DNA of 64,000 nucleotides, from assembly GCA_033220425.1 (NCBI GenBank), contig CM065651.1:992001-1056000 (forward strand). The letters run 5' to 3'. The first letter of the stretch is position 1. Each line of letters begins with the position of its first letter. The stretch is from Lepraria neglecta. Its lineage: Eukaryota > Ascomycota > Lecanoromycetes > Lecanorales > Stereocaulaceae. A program made the position numbers and the translations under genes. The notes under the pieces are model-generated. The model was not told the origin of the DNA, searched no databases, and saw only the letters and a program-made list of their open reading frames with translations. Shown in pieces: positions 47,255 to 57,943 of this stretch.

Positions 47255-47635
47255 GTGTACGTATAGGTAAATAATTTTCCAGTTTCGCGGTAAAGTTAGT
47301 TAGAAACCCCTATACGAACTTCTTAACCACTGCGAATTCCGGAAGATTCCCGAAATAATACGTAATCACCGTAGCCAGATCTCGCGCCGAGCGTAATCTA
47401 TAGGAGCAAGGGTATCGTGGATTGATTTTTGGTATTTGGCGCGGTGTTTTTAAGAGCTGACTAACCCGACTCGGCGGATCTTGATGGGCCCTACCAACAT
47501 TGTCAGAAAATTGTCCATAGCATCAGCCTCCTGTTGCATTAAGTCTGCCTGAGACAATTATAGCTCTTCAATCTACTTTCTGGTCAAAAAGATCGACCTA
47601 TCAAGAAATTTCTCCTACTCTGACAGCTCGCTACA

Positions 47636-48441
47636 ATGCCTTCGTCTCCTTCGTCTCCTTCGTCTCCTTCGTCTCCTTCGTCTCCTCAAGAAGCGCCATA
47701 TCCACATTCTTCCATTACGGCATCACGAGAAATCCCGGACTCGGATCCACCCAGCTCGGCCCCGTCTCCTTCTTCTCCCCAAGAAGCTTTGAACCTAGCT
47801 CCTCCCATTTTATCTCCCGGAGAAAACTCCAAGCAAGATCAGTCTATCTCCCCTCCGTCCCCATCATCTCAAGTCAATCCAATCCTAGCCTCCTCAAAAC
47901 CAGCTTCACAAGCCCATCCAGACACAGATTCAAACCCGGCTCCTTTAGTCTCGTCTCCAACCCAGCCATCTCCGGTTAACCCGCAGGAAGCCAAGAAGAT
48001 TGTGCGTTCCCCTTTCCTCTGACATGATGCGTAAAAGGTCGTATACTAATATAGTATCAGGCTTCCTTTGAAGCAAAAATCGCAGCTTTGGAGACACAGA
48101 TTAAAGAAACGGAAGAGAAGCAGAAGGAAGTGGATGGGAAGCTCAAGTATGGACAAACTAATTCCCCCATTCCTCCACTGCTTGAAACTCCCTTTTCTGT
48201 TGTACAAAAACTTCGATTCCTCCCCGTCTCCTACTTCCCTCTCCTCTGCTCACCCTCTAATATCTCCTCTCTGCCTAGAACCAAAGACGCCCAAGCAAAA
48301 GTGAAAGCCCACATTAAGCTCCTCCACCACTACAACGAGATACGCGACGTTGGCCAAGGCCTCATGGGCATCATAGCCGACAATCGCGGCGTGAGAGTCA
48401 TTGATATTTACAATGACTTTGGGGTTGGAGAGGGAGATTGA
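47636..48441 (+). CDS. swi5: Swi5/Sae3-type DNA recombination protein
   Basis: Exon 1 is 47,636-48,001. A 59-nt intron follows (GTGCGT, branch TACTAAT, CAG at 48,060), then exon 2 from 48,061. A further in-frame intron at 48,147-48,278 is likely, because its removal joins the coiled coil (ALETQIKETEEKQKEVDG) directly to TKDAQAKVKAHIKLLHHYNE, as in the family. The C-terminal Swi5 core IRDVGQGLMGIIADNRGVRV is unmistakable. The product is about 204 aa (248 if the second intron is retained). Swi5 with Sfr1 assists Rad51/Dmc1 strand exchange in the nucleus. The N-terminal 120 residues are Ser/Pro-rich and begin with five 9-bp repeats (TCGTCTCCT) coding SSP, an unstable tract. It is much longer than yeast Sae3. 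Confidence 0.85.
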
Positions 48442-48777
48442 GAGGGAGGAGTATGTCTGTGCTATGAAGCCCGTGATCGGTCCGTTGAGAGCGATCAGAG
48501 TCGATGATTGAATCCAATCGAGGGCACGCAAAAGGTGAGCAATGGCATGATTGCAAGAAGCTGGATTAAACAATGAGTATGTCCTTCTGACCCTAGGTAT
48601 GTAACTTGAATGAGCAGAAAGCCCCTATCATTTTTCCACCGCTGACCTTCTAAATCTAGCCGGACGAGTAACGATGTTTAACATCTAGTCCCAGTAGCAC
48701 CATCGCTATGCATGAGTCGCTCAGAACGCTATATTAAAACAATCCAAATGAAACCCCGACCACCACTTGCAATCTAC
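48442..48777. terminator. Convergent 3' ends of Swi5 and ABC transporter genes
   Basis: The 336 bp between the two stop codons contain no gene. Both transcripts must end here. No specific polyadenylation motif is assigned. Confidence 0.4.
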
Positions 48778-51700
48778 CTATTGATTCTTTCCCAAACTCT
48801 GTAAATTGACCAGCTCAAAGTACTTTCCCCCAAGCCTCAAAAGCTCAGCATGAGTTCCATGCTCCACTATCCTGCCCTGATCGAAGACATAGATCATGTC
48901 CGCTTTCTGAATCGTGCTCAAGCGATGTGCGACCGCAATAGTCGTCCTGCCCTGCGCAGCGGCATCAAGAGCTGCTTGCACGACCTTTTCGGATTCTGAG
49001 TCGAGTGCAGATGTTGCTTCGTCGAGAAGTAGGATTTTGGGGTCACGGAGTAGGGCACGTGCGATGGCGATGCGCTGTTTCTGGCCGCCTGAAAGCATGC
49101 TACCTTTTGAGCCGACTATGGTGCCAAATCCGTCACTAGGAAAAGTGTCAGTACTTTTAATGATTTGAGGATAATGAGAGGGACTTACGGCAGCGAGATG
49201 ATGAAGTCGTAGATGTTGGCGTCCTTGCAGGCTTGCACGATAAGTTCTTCCGGCACATCTTCCTTGTCCGCTCCCAGCAGGACGTTCTCTCGAATCGTGC
49301 CTTGATAGAGCGTTGGTTCCTGGCTGACGAGTGCGAGGAAACCTCGATAGTCGTTGATGTTCAAGCTTGAGATTTCCTTCCCATCGACAAAGACTCCTCC
49401 AGATAGTGGATCGTAGAAACGCTCCATCAGTGCAATGGTCGTGCTCTTCCCGCAGCCACTTGCTCCGACCAACGCAACATACTGGCCTGGCTTGACGGTG
49501 AGATTGAGGCCTCTCAGCACAGGCTGCTCAGGCCTGGTAGGATACCTGAAATGTACATCCCGAAACTCAATGTTGCCTTCCATATGCTCGAATCGCTCAC
49601 CATCGGGAGACCAAGCGTCGATTGACGGTACTCGATCAAACAGGGTCTTGAGCTCCTTGGCAGCTTGTTTGGCTTTGCCCATATCTGGAGCGAAGGAGAA
49701 AATCGTCCCAGCGGATTGGGCGCCGAAAATGATGGCAGAGAAACAGATGAAGAAGCTAAGCTCTGAGATTTCTCGGTTCGCGATGAGGGTGCCGCCGTAC
49801 CAGAAACCAAGAGCGGTGCATAAGAACATGAACGATTGAGAACAGGCGTAGAGAGCCGAAGATCTGAGGATAGATGACAGGCTCTTCGCTTCTTGCTCAA
49901 CAATTGCTTGATGATAGTGCTCCCAGACATCCTCTTCTCTAGTCAAGGAGGCCACTGTACGAATGGCAGCAGTCGCTTCGCACGCATAGCTAGCTGAAGC
50001 TTCGTATGCTTTCTTGGCCCTATCTTGGAATCTTGCTAGCATCCAGAATCGGAGAAAACCGCAAGCAAGCAATATCGGTATGGTAGCCGTGCATACAAGG
50101 GCGAGTTTGTAATTGATGGCGCAAGATAGCGAGATGGCCGCGATGAGTGTCGTGCTCACTACTAGGATTGTGCCTAATGTAACACCACTCATACCTGCAA
50201 GATGGGTTGTCTCTGTCGACAAGAATGATGTCAAGGCACCAGCTGAATTTTCCTCTTTATCGAAGAATGCAATGTCCTGGCGTAACATTGTGCGGAAAGC
50301 CTTGTCTCTCACGCGGTGGACCAAGCGCTCAGAACAGTACGCAAAGGCTATGCCTTGGGCACTGAAGGATAAGATTTGCACAATAGCGAGCATGAGATAC
50401 ATCAGGGCCCAGAAATCAGCGCCGCTCCTGAGTTTGGCATACTCAGTGTTAGGCAGAGACAGAGCGACGATAGATGAGGCGAAGAAGACGGACTGTGTGG
50501 GGTTTCCTCCTCCAGCAATGATAGAGAAGAAAAGTCCGATAAGCATGAGATGAACCTCCTTCCGATTAAAGCTGCCGACAACCTTGATTAGAGTCCACAA
50601 TGAGTATTGAGGCCCGGAGCCCGTGCCTCTACTTTCTAATATCGCGCTCGATATTGATTTTCCAGTAGCCATGCGTTCGAGCTTTTCGTTGGTGACAGTT
50701 TTCTCAGGCGACGAAGATTGGATCATTTCTTCCTCCGCGTCGTCCAAAGTTACTTCTGCATTCTTCTCGTCGTTCTCAGCAGATATGCGCTGCGCGTCTA
50801 CAAGATTGTAGTAAGCGCCTTGCTTCTCGAGCAGCTCATCATGGGTGCCTTGTTCAATGATACGTCCTCGAGACATCACTACAATGTTGTCGGCTGTCTT
50901 GATGGTTGAAAGACGATGGGCAATGACAATAGTTGTGCGTCCCTTGGCGGCCACATCGAGCGCAGCTTGGACCACACCTTCAGACTTCGTGTCTAGGGCT
51001 GAGGTGGCCTCGTCGAGTAGCAGTATCTTGGGATCGCAAACCATGGCTCGTGCAATGGCAATCCGCTGCTTTTGTCCGCCCGAAAGGAGAAAGCCACGCT
51101 CTCCTACATTCGTTTCGTAGCCTTCTGGAAGTCCAATGATGAAGTCGTGTGCATTAGCCATTTTTGCAGCACTTTCGATTAGCTTTTGCTGTTCCTCTAT
51201 GCTTGCATGTTCGTACTTGGTCCCAATGAGTCCGTGTCGGATATTCCCGAAAATCGTCGTACCAAACAATGTAGGCTCCTGGCTGACCAGGGATATTTGT
51301 CGGCGCAACCACCTCAAATTCAACTTACTGACCTCGTGGCCATCGAGATATACTTTGCCGCCCACAGGATCATAGAAGCGCTCCACGAGGCCTACTATGG
51401 TAGATTTCCCAGAACCAGATGCACCAACAAGGGCTGTAGTCTTTCCGGCTGGTACTTTGAGATTGACGTCCTCCATGACCACGACTTCGGTTCTCGATGG
51501 ATAGATATGCCTGATGTTTTTCAACTCGACAGTTCCCTCCACATGCTCAAGCTTTTCTCCCTCTTCCGACATTGGGTCTAAAGGTGAAATCCGATCAATG
51601 GTATTGAAAATCTTGCTCGCTGCAGCCACGCTGGTTGTGAAAGCCTGAGCATTGGGAGCAACGTTCCCGAGTGAGAAGGCTCCAATCATAATAGCAAGCG

Positions 51701-52911
51701 TGATCGTTAGGATGTCGGAGAGGGTTGCCTCGCCCTTAACGATGAACCTTGATCCTTGCCAGAAAGAAAGACCGTAGTTCAGATACAGAATGCCCATCAT
51801 ACCAGCGATCATAATCGCCAGAACTATCTTGAGCTTCTTTCCCCACTTTTCTGCTTCTGTCAAATGGGCATCATACTGTCTTGCAAGCTTGTCTTGTGTA
51901 CCGAAAGCTGTTGCATTTCTGATGGAGCTGATGACTTCTTCCGCCACAGTACCACCCAAAGCATATGACTCCAATGATTGCTTATTAAACTTGACAATGA
52001 ATGTGGATCCAGATGCCATGGTGGCCGCAATGGCAAACACCGTGGACGAAAGAATCAGCGTGAGCTTCCAGTTTTTGACGAAAGCAATCACAAAGGCGGT
52101 TATAAATGTAGCCAATGCTGTCAGCGTGAGAGCAATCTTTTCGGAGATGCCATCCTGCACGAGGTTCGTATCAGCCGTTATGCGTGTTGTGATCTCCCCT
52201 GCTCCGAGCTTGTCGAAGAACGCAATGTTCTGACGGAGAATGGCTGCCAGATATTGTTCACGAATCTTCCCCGCAATATGCTCGCCCGTGTAGATGAACC
52301 CGACGGTGCAGGCGTAGATAGTGGCGAATTCCCCAATGGCAAGGTAGATAAAGTAGAGTGTGAAGTGTGATAATTGGGAGTTGAAGTATGAATGCGTAAG
52401 CGTCCCGTTGAAGAAACCTTGGAATATACCAGCGAGTTGACCGAAGATGACCTACACTACATTAGCAAATGGGACGTCCGGACTAGATCCGTGTACTGAC
52501 AGTCATCAATGGCATAACGGCGCCTCCTGAAATGGCACATATACAGCTGACTGCAATAATGAGAAGGTCGTTCGTTGTAGCATAGCGGTACAAGGTCTTG
52601 AACGTGACCGTGACCGTAGGTATGTCCAATTGCCGTTTGACAATCTCTTTCTCGCTCTCTGGGAGATGTGCGTATGCTTCTTCACCCCTCTTCATTTCGG
52701 AAACCTTCACGATGTGCGAGTCAAGCTTTTCTAGATAGGCGACGTCTTCGGAGGATGACCCTGAGGAGTGTGGACGCTGCTCTTGCTTTTCTCCCACGAC
52801 ATTATCCCCCGAGAGAGCTGCATCACTCGAGCTTTCGCGTGACTGCTGCTTTTCGAAGTTCTCATCGAGCTCCTTAGCCGCATGGCTCAGGTCCCCACCT
52901 GTGCTATCCAT
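48778..52911 (-). CDS. ABC multidrug transporter, full-length ABCB type
   Basis: Three exons (52,501-52,911; 49,189-52,451; 48,778-49,135) encode about 1,343 aa in the order TMD1-NBD1-TMD2-NBD2. The cytosolic N-terminus is acidic. NBD1 has Walker [10 protein letters not shown] (about residue 481), signature LSGGQKQR, Walker [12 protein letters not shown] and switch His in AHRLST. NBD2 has Walker [10 protein letters not shown] (about 1,140), signature MLSGGQKQR and Walker [14 protein letters not shown], with the second intron (53 nt) between SLP and [12 protein letters not shown]. All catalytic residues are intact. It is a plasma-membrane exporter of hydrophobic compounds, like fission yeast Pmd1 or mammalian P-glycoprotein. 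It shares a 0.95-kb upstream region with eL39. It lies 15 kb from the RiPP-like cluster with repeats between, so a link to export of that product is only a possibility. Confidence 0.95.
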
Positions 52912-53860
52912 GACCGATGTTGACCGAGGCTCGCGGCCTGGTGACAGAGAGACAAAGGAACTTAGAGGTTTCCGGGCTGTTGCTGCTCAAAGTGCAGGAC
53001 AAAAGATGCCTGGTAAGTCAAATGTTTGCCCCGCAAAGGGTAAACAAAGGATTAAGAACAGTAGTAGTGTATGTGTTGATGGTACAAATGGAACAGGAGA
53101 GAGGGTCAAGGGATGTTAGGCCAGCGGTGGAAGAGATAGACGAAGGGTAGAATATGACGAAGGAAACAGCGAGACATCATGAGGATGGATGGCTATTTAC
53201 AAGCGGTGCGTCTCTGCGCCGAATATACTAGATGCCGACCAAGATTTTGCTAATCGAGTTAGGAAGCTGACTTTCTGAACGCCCGAGCCCTCGCTTGCGC
53301 TTAAACCTGCCTTTGCCGTAATCGTATAAAATTTAACGAGATTTAAGACTCATATGGCCTGATTATGAGTCGTAGGCAGCAGTTTTCTGCACCTTGGCGA
53401 CGATGACTGCAGAGTACGGCTGAACAAAGACTCACAGAGTCTACTTGAAGAGGAGATCACGCCTTGCCTTACCGCTCTCTCAAGTTTATCCGTGCTGATA
53501 TCGGGAAAGGACGGTAAACGGAGTTTCCGGCTCGAAGGAATCACCGATAGAGGGCAGAACTATAATATATTGCTTACGTAGACTATCCATATGAGGAATC
53601 CAGCTCGCAGAATAATTCCATACCCCAAGCTGGCTAATGCGCTTCAAGCTGATGCACCAATCCAAGAAGTAGAGCGCCAATTCGTAAGCCCCCGAAACAA
53701 TCGCCAGGTTCAGAGTGTCAATTTGAAGAACCTCAGAAATGCCAAGAAATCACGTGACCCAATACTAAGCGATATCGATCCCACGTCAACGAAATTCCGC
53801 CAGCGACACCAACCTAATTATCCACCGCAACAACGAGAGGCATCGCCATAAACTACCACG
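52912..53860. promoter_or_regulatory. Divergent promoter region of ABC transporter and eL39
   Basis: Both start codons face away from this 949-bp region. It holds the 5' leaders and promoters of a regulated transporter and a highly expressed ribosomal protein gene. The frames at 53,350-53,680 (-) and 53,591-53,851 (+) show no features. No named binding site assigned. Confidence 0.5.
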
Positions 53861-54187
53861 ATGCCTGTAAGCTCTTCCTTACCATTATTCTCTTCTGTTC
53901 CTGTCCCTAACCAGACTCATCTAGTCCCACAAATCCTTCCGCACGAAGCAAAAGCTCGCGAGAGCACAAAAGCAAAACCGCCCCATCCCTCAGTGGATTC
54001 GTCTGCGAACTGGCAACACAATCCGGTATGTGGCCACTCCTACATGATCCTGAGCATTTTGCGAGGCGGGCAATGGAGGGAGGAACATGGTGCAGATACT
54101 ATGGCTGCGGACAGTGGGCTGACGAGTGAGCTCTACAGATACAACGCGAAGCGAAGGCATTGGCGCAAGACGAAGCTCGGTATCTAG
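53861..54187 (+). CDS. RPL39: 60S ribosomal protein eL39
   Basis: Three exons (53,861-53,866; 53,925-54,025; 54,139-54,187) encode 51 aa: a two-codon first exon MP, then [31 protein letters not shown], and [16 protein letters not shown]. Length and sequence match eL39 throughout. This tiny, very basic protein lines the ribosomal exit tunnel. The two-codon first exon with the intron right after the start is common for ribosomal protein genes in filamentous fungi. The introns are 58 and 113 nt. The gene is easily missed because no exon exceeds 101 nt. Confidence 0.96.
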   Translation: MPVSSSLPLFSSVPVPNQTHLVPQILPHEAKARESTKAKPPHPSVDSSANWQHNPVCGHSYMILSILRGGQWREEHGADTMAADSGLTSELYRYNAKRRHWRKTKLGI

Positions 54188-54980
54188 ATGCTGGGAGAAG
54201 TGGATTCGATGTTTGTGGAGGAGAGAGGGATATTGATGGCTGATGGAGGAAGGGTGTGGATTGCTATGGACATGGGAGCAGGACGTTACAGGCTTGATAT
54301 GAGAAGGGCGTCTAAGAGCCAGCGCTCTTGAGCAAGCACTCAAAAAAAATCATGATGTATGGTCTTCCAATCGCTTTCAACCCAGGAGAACGTGCTGTGT
54401 GGCTGCCTTACTGAGAGCAGTTCTCTTTCAACCGTGCTGAACTGGTGCCCAATGTCTGCGACCTCATATTGCGTATCTTCTCTACCAATGGCTTCCATTT
54501 AATTCGGAATCACAACGCTATATCTGCATTGTACCCCCTTGGAAGGTTCTCGTACTGTGGCAGCAGCTTGTATCACCTATCTGCAGTAATTAATTCTCAA
54601 TCAAAGCAAGCTCCTTGAATTGGGTAGAAAGCGGTGATTCTACCTAGTTTAATCTAATTGCATGCAGGAGCACCGAATTCGAACGTGTCCCACCGTCACA
54701 TCTAGATGTGACTGTGAGTAATGTATCGCAAACGCATATATGTTTGAGTGTTGAGCACTCGTGTGCACGAATCGCATCCATACAGAAACCACCAGAGTCT
54801 GAACGCCTTGCATATCCATGATTCGTAACCGCCATGTGAACTTTTGCCTCCGACCAACGAAAGTGCGTGTAGATCAAGACACTTCGACCGTAACATTTAG
54901 GTATTGAGGCGTGAGGTGGAGGTATTTAGCGGCTGTGTTTAGGTTAGCAGGGAGGATAGCATGGTAGTGAGGTGTTGAAC
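54188..54980. other. Intergenic region between eL39 and Skp1 3' ends
   Basis: 793 bp between convergent genes. No coding frame with features, no repeat noted. Expected to carry both 3' untranslated regions. Confidence 0.45.
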
Positions 54981-55662
54981 TTACTCCTCAGCCCACTCGT
55001 TCTCACGACGAATCTGGTCCTCCTCCTCGGGGGTGAAGTCGTTTTGAATGTTGAAGGTCTTGCGGATCTCCTCAGGTGACTTACCCTTGATCATGTTGGC
55101 AACGGTCTTGCAGCCGACATCGAGGAGAGCCTTGATATCAAGGTAGTTGGCGGCCTAAGTAGATACAAGTTAGTTTAGGTAGCTCGTGTGACAGAGTGTG
55201 ACCACTTACGAGAATGATCTCGAAGAGCATCTCCTGGTCGACCTGCATGAATTTCTGGTCCCACTCATCGATATCCGTAGTCTTCTTGCGGGTGTCGGCA
55301 TCGTCGTCGTTGGCCGCAGGGGGATCACCCTTGTGGTGGACACACCACTCGATAACCTTGTTGAGAACGGCCTCGTTGACCTAGTGTATCCCAGTCAGCT
55401 AGTGCAGGAGTGAGAGGAGGACAAAGAGAGCTTACATTGGGAATGGGAATGGCCTCAGTCATTGCCTGCTCGCCTATGTCGTCCATCATGTTCTTGATGA
55501 GGATGGAGCGGCATGCAACATCACGATCTGTACAATGTTATAGCATGATCCTGAAGGAGCTTGGGCATGAAGCTGCTGAGACAGTAGCAGAAGGTGAGAC
55601 ATACCGACTGGAATCTCGACGTTGTCATTGCTCATAAGCTTGAGAGTCTGTGATTCAGACAT
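54981..55662 (-). CDS. SKP1: Skp1, SCF ubiquitin ligase adaptor
   Basis: Four exons (55,605-55,662; 55,436-55,527; 55,210-55,380; 54,981-55,154) give 164 aa. The BTB/POZ-like N-terminus ([30 protein letters not shown]) is followed by the acidic linker and the C-terminal F-box-binding helices ([67 protein letters not shown]). It joins F-box proteins to Cul1 in SCF ligases, in nucleus and cytosol (sconC in Aspergillus). Near-invariant protein, intact. All introns are GT-AG with frame maintained. Confidence 0.96.
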
Positions 55663-55944
55663 AGTGATGGTAGTGATAGTAGTGAGTACTTAGAATCCTT
55701 TGAAGTAGTTGTAAGAGTAAGATGGGGCTTTGAGATGATATTGGAGTAGTTGGTTGAGTGAGTCTGTGTTGGGAGTTTGGTGGGTGGGCGAGTTGTAGGA
55801 GGAAGAAAGGATCAGGACCGGTTGGTGAGCTTTTGTAGGTTGGACGTTGTAGGACAATCTGGGGTTTCCATATGAATGTCGAAAGTTTTAGTGTCGAAAG
55901 CTCAGCCTAACAAGGTTGCCTGCGACCAAAAGAGAACCCCACCG
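55663..55944. promoter_or_regulatory. Upstream region of Skp1
   Basis: 282 bp between the Skp1 start codon and the TIR of the pogo-like relic. It must contain the Skp1 5' leader and promoter. The transposon sits just upstream, so it could affect Skp1 regulation. Confidence 0.45.
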
Positions 55945-57382
55945 CCAAACACTTGGCACTCCTCACCCATAGAACTAGCGCACCCCATAGAACAATTTAT
56001 CTACATGATTTAATTCAAAAGGCTATAATTCCACCAATTCCTTAACTACAACCTTCCAACAATGACGCATACCCTTCCGCCTATATATAGCTAGATCCCG
56101 GTGGCTTTTTATCTGCTTAAAAGCTTTTATCAGGGTCTTGGTATAGCGCTTTTCCTATACGATTTCTCGATCTAATTCTCTCTGTGCCTCCAAATCTGCC
56201 TGTTCCTTGGTTATAGCGCGCGCATTCTTTAAGCTTAGTACACCGGCTGTTTGGAGTATCTGATTGGTCGCTGATTTATGTTGTTTTCGAGCCTCCTCAG
56301 CCCGAATTTGTTGGTCGAATCATACTTCCATTAATTCGCCTCGGTGGGCCCTAGCAACCGCGCCTTTAACCAACAAGCTTAGCGGCTGCAGAAGGCTCTA
56401 GGGCACGTTTGGCGTCATAAGACTTGTAGTTGGGGCTCTATACCAGTACTTTAGCGGTTGGAAAATATATATATCTAGTAGCTAGAGAATATGAGTCGTA
56501 TAGGACGGAAGCGCTAGCGGAACAATATTATTCCACTCGCAGTACTCTAAGAATTCCTTTGTAATAATGAAAATAAGGAGTCAGTAAAGTGCTTAATGAG
56601 CTTATCCGCTAGGTTATTTTGAAACCATTTGGCTAGAATCCTCTACCCGGCAATAATAAGCATGGGTGGAATATTATACCTAACCCTCTTAATATATTCC
56701 TGCGAGGATAACAACTCGCGATTCTCTAGGCCCGCTGAATAGATCTTTCGAATAGGATTAACACTAAGTACCTAATCCTCGCGTAGCATCCCAATTCGAA
56801 AGCCGGTCTCGTTTGAATTCCAGGTGTCTTCTAAATAGATCCTGTACTGAGTAACCAAGTCTTTATAGCGCTGGAAATGGTCCTGTAGTAGTACCAAATC
56901 ATGTGCGTTCTTCCGCGCAGCAGCTAATGGCTTTTGTCTGATCTTATAGAGCTTATCCTGACGTGTAATCCACCTCTTAGCCCAATGTATGCTGATAGTA
57001 GGATACGGTTTTATAGGATCTGTGTCCTGGCGGAGAATTTGATTCGCGGATGTCTGGATCTCGCGGAGGCGCCTGGGCAGCCTATTTGATCAAGGTGTAT
57101 GAAGTATTGCTGTAGGGCAAGCTTTTGGTGCAGTCGTAGCTTCCTCCTATGGAGTCCTCGTACTAGATGGTTTACTATCGAGTCGCGCTCGGAGGCGCTC
57201 ATAAGGTACGTTAAACTCTCTGGCAATTACGCTCCGTTCAGCGTTCTTTCGTGTGCTATAGGCGTCTACGGTTGACGATCCTTTTCTCAACTTCTCGATT
57301 GAAAGACGAATTGTTGGAAATTCGATTAAATTTGTTCTATGGGGTGCGCTAGTTCTATGGGTGAGGGGTGCCAAGTATTTGG
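55945..57382 (-). mobile_element. Pogo-like (Fot1-type) DNA transposon, inactive
   Basis: TIRs of about 50 bp: left CTTGGCACTCCTCACCCATA from 55,952, and right the mirror GGGTGAGGGGTGCCAAG to 57,375, with one mismatch over 46 bp. The pairing may extend to CCAAA/TTTGG (55,945 and 57,382). The minus-strand transposase is readable in pieces: an HTH near 57,220 (AREFNVPYERLRARL), a segment rich in Arg/Lys/Gln, and a DDE core near 56,820 reading SNETGFRIGM where NFDETGF is usual, so the first catalytic Asp is now Asn. Several stops and frameshifts follow. Typical pogo elements use a TA target. Here the right side has TA but the left CA. Confidence 0.82.
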
Positions 57383-57943
57383 AAGAAAATTGACCAACCA
57401 CATCCGGCTGTATGCAGCAGATAAGAGGGGTTTGAACAAGTTTTGAGTAAATTGTATCAAATTTTCAATGATGTGTGTTATATGTGTTCTATTTTCAAGG
57501 TATCACAACAGCTTAACTTGAGGATCACACATGAAATTGGGGTTGGGTATCTAAATTTGTGTTCAAGGATCAACGCAAGTGTTACTGCAACTTCACTTTA
57601 TTGTCTTCAATGGTGACATCACACTGCAGATATTGTGGCTGCCTTGGATCTCAGGTTCTTAAGATGTGAGTAGACAAGGCTAGCATCATAGAAGGTTAAA
57701 TGATGAGACTGTAATTATACGAATGTGCTGAATCTATGGGCATGATGCCTAGTCTCTGCTAAAACAAAAAATTGTGTACTATAAAAAGTGCGCTCTGCAT
57801 GGGTAGAATTGAAAAGAAAATAAAGAAACGTCCAGCGTTTCTAGCCACCAGCCACCTCTTGACAATGGGCAGCTTCCTCCTCCTTCTGTAAACGCCTCGC
57901 TTCGTTGAAACCCATAAATCATCAGTCTAAGCCGCGGAATAAT
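57383..57943. other. 3' flank of the CaMKK gene, no gene seen
   Basis: 561 bp with no coding frame of interest. It lies between the pogo-like element and the CaMKK stop codon and presumably holds the CaMKK 3' untranslated region. Confidence 0.45.

Noticed and set aside
48778-52911. ABC transporter as part of the RiPP-like cluster
   Set aside because: It is separated by 15 kb of repeats and by other genes, and lies within a housekeeping block. No direct evidence of a link.
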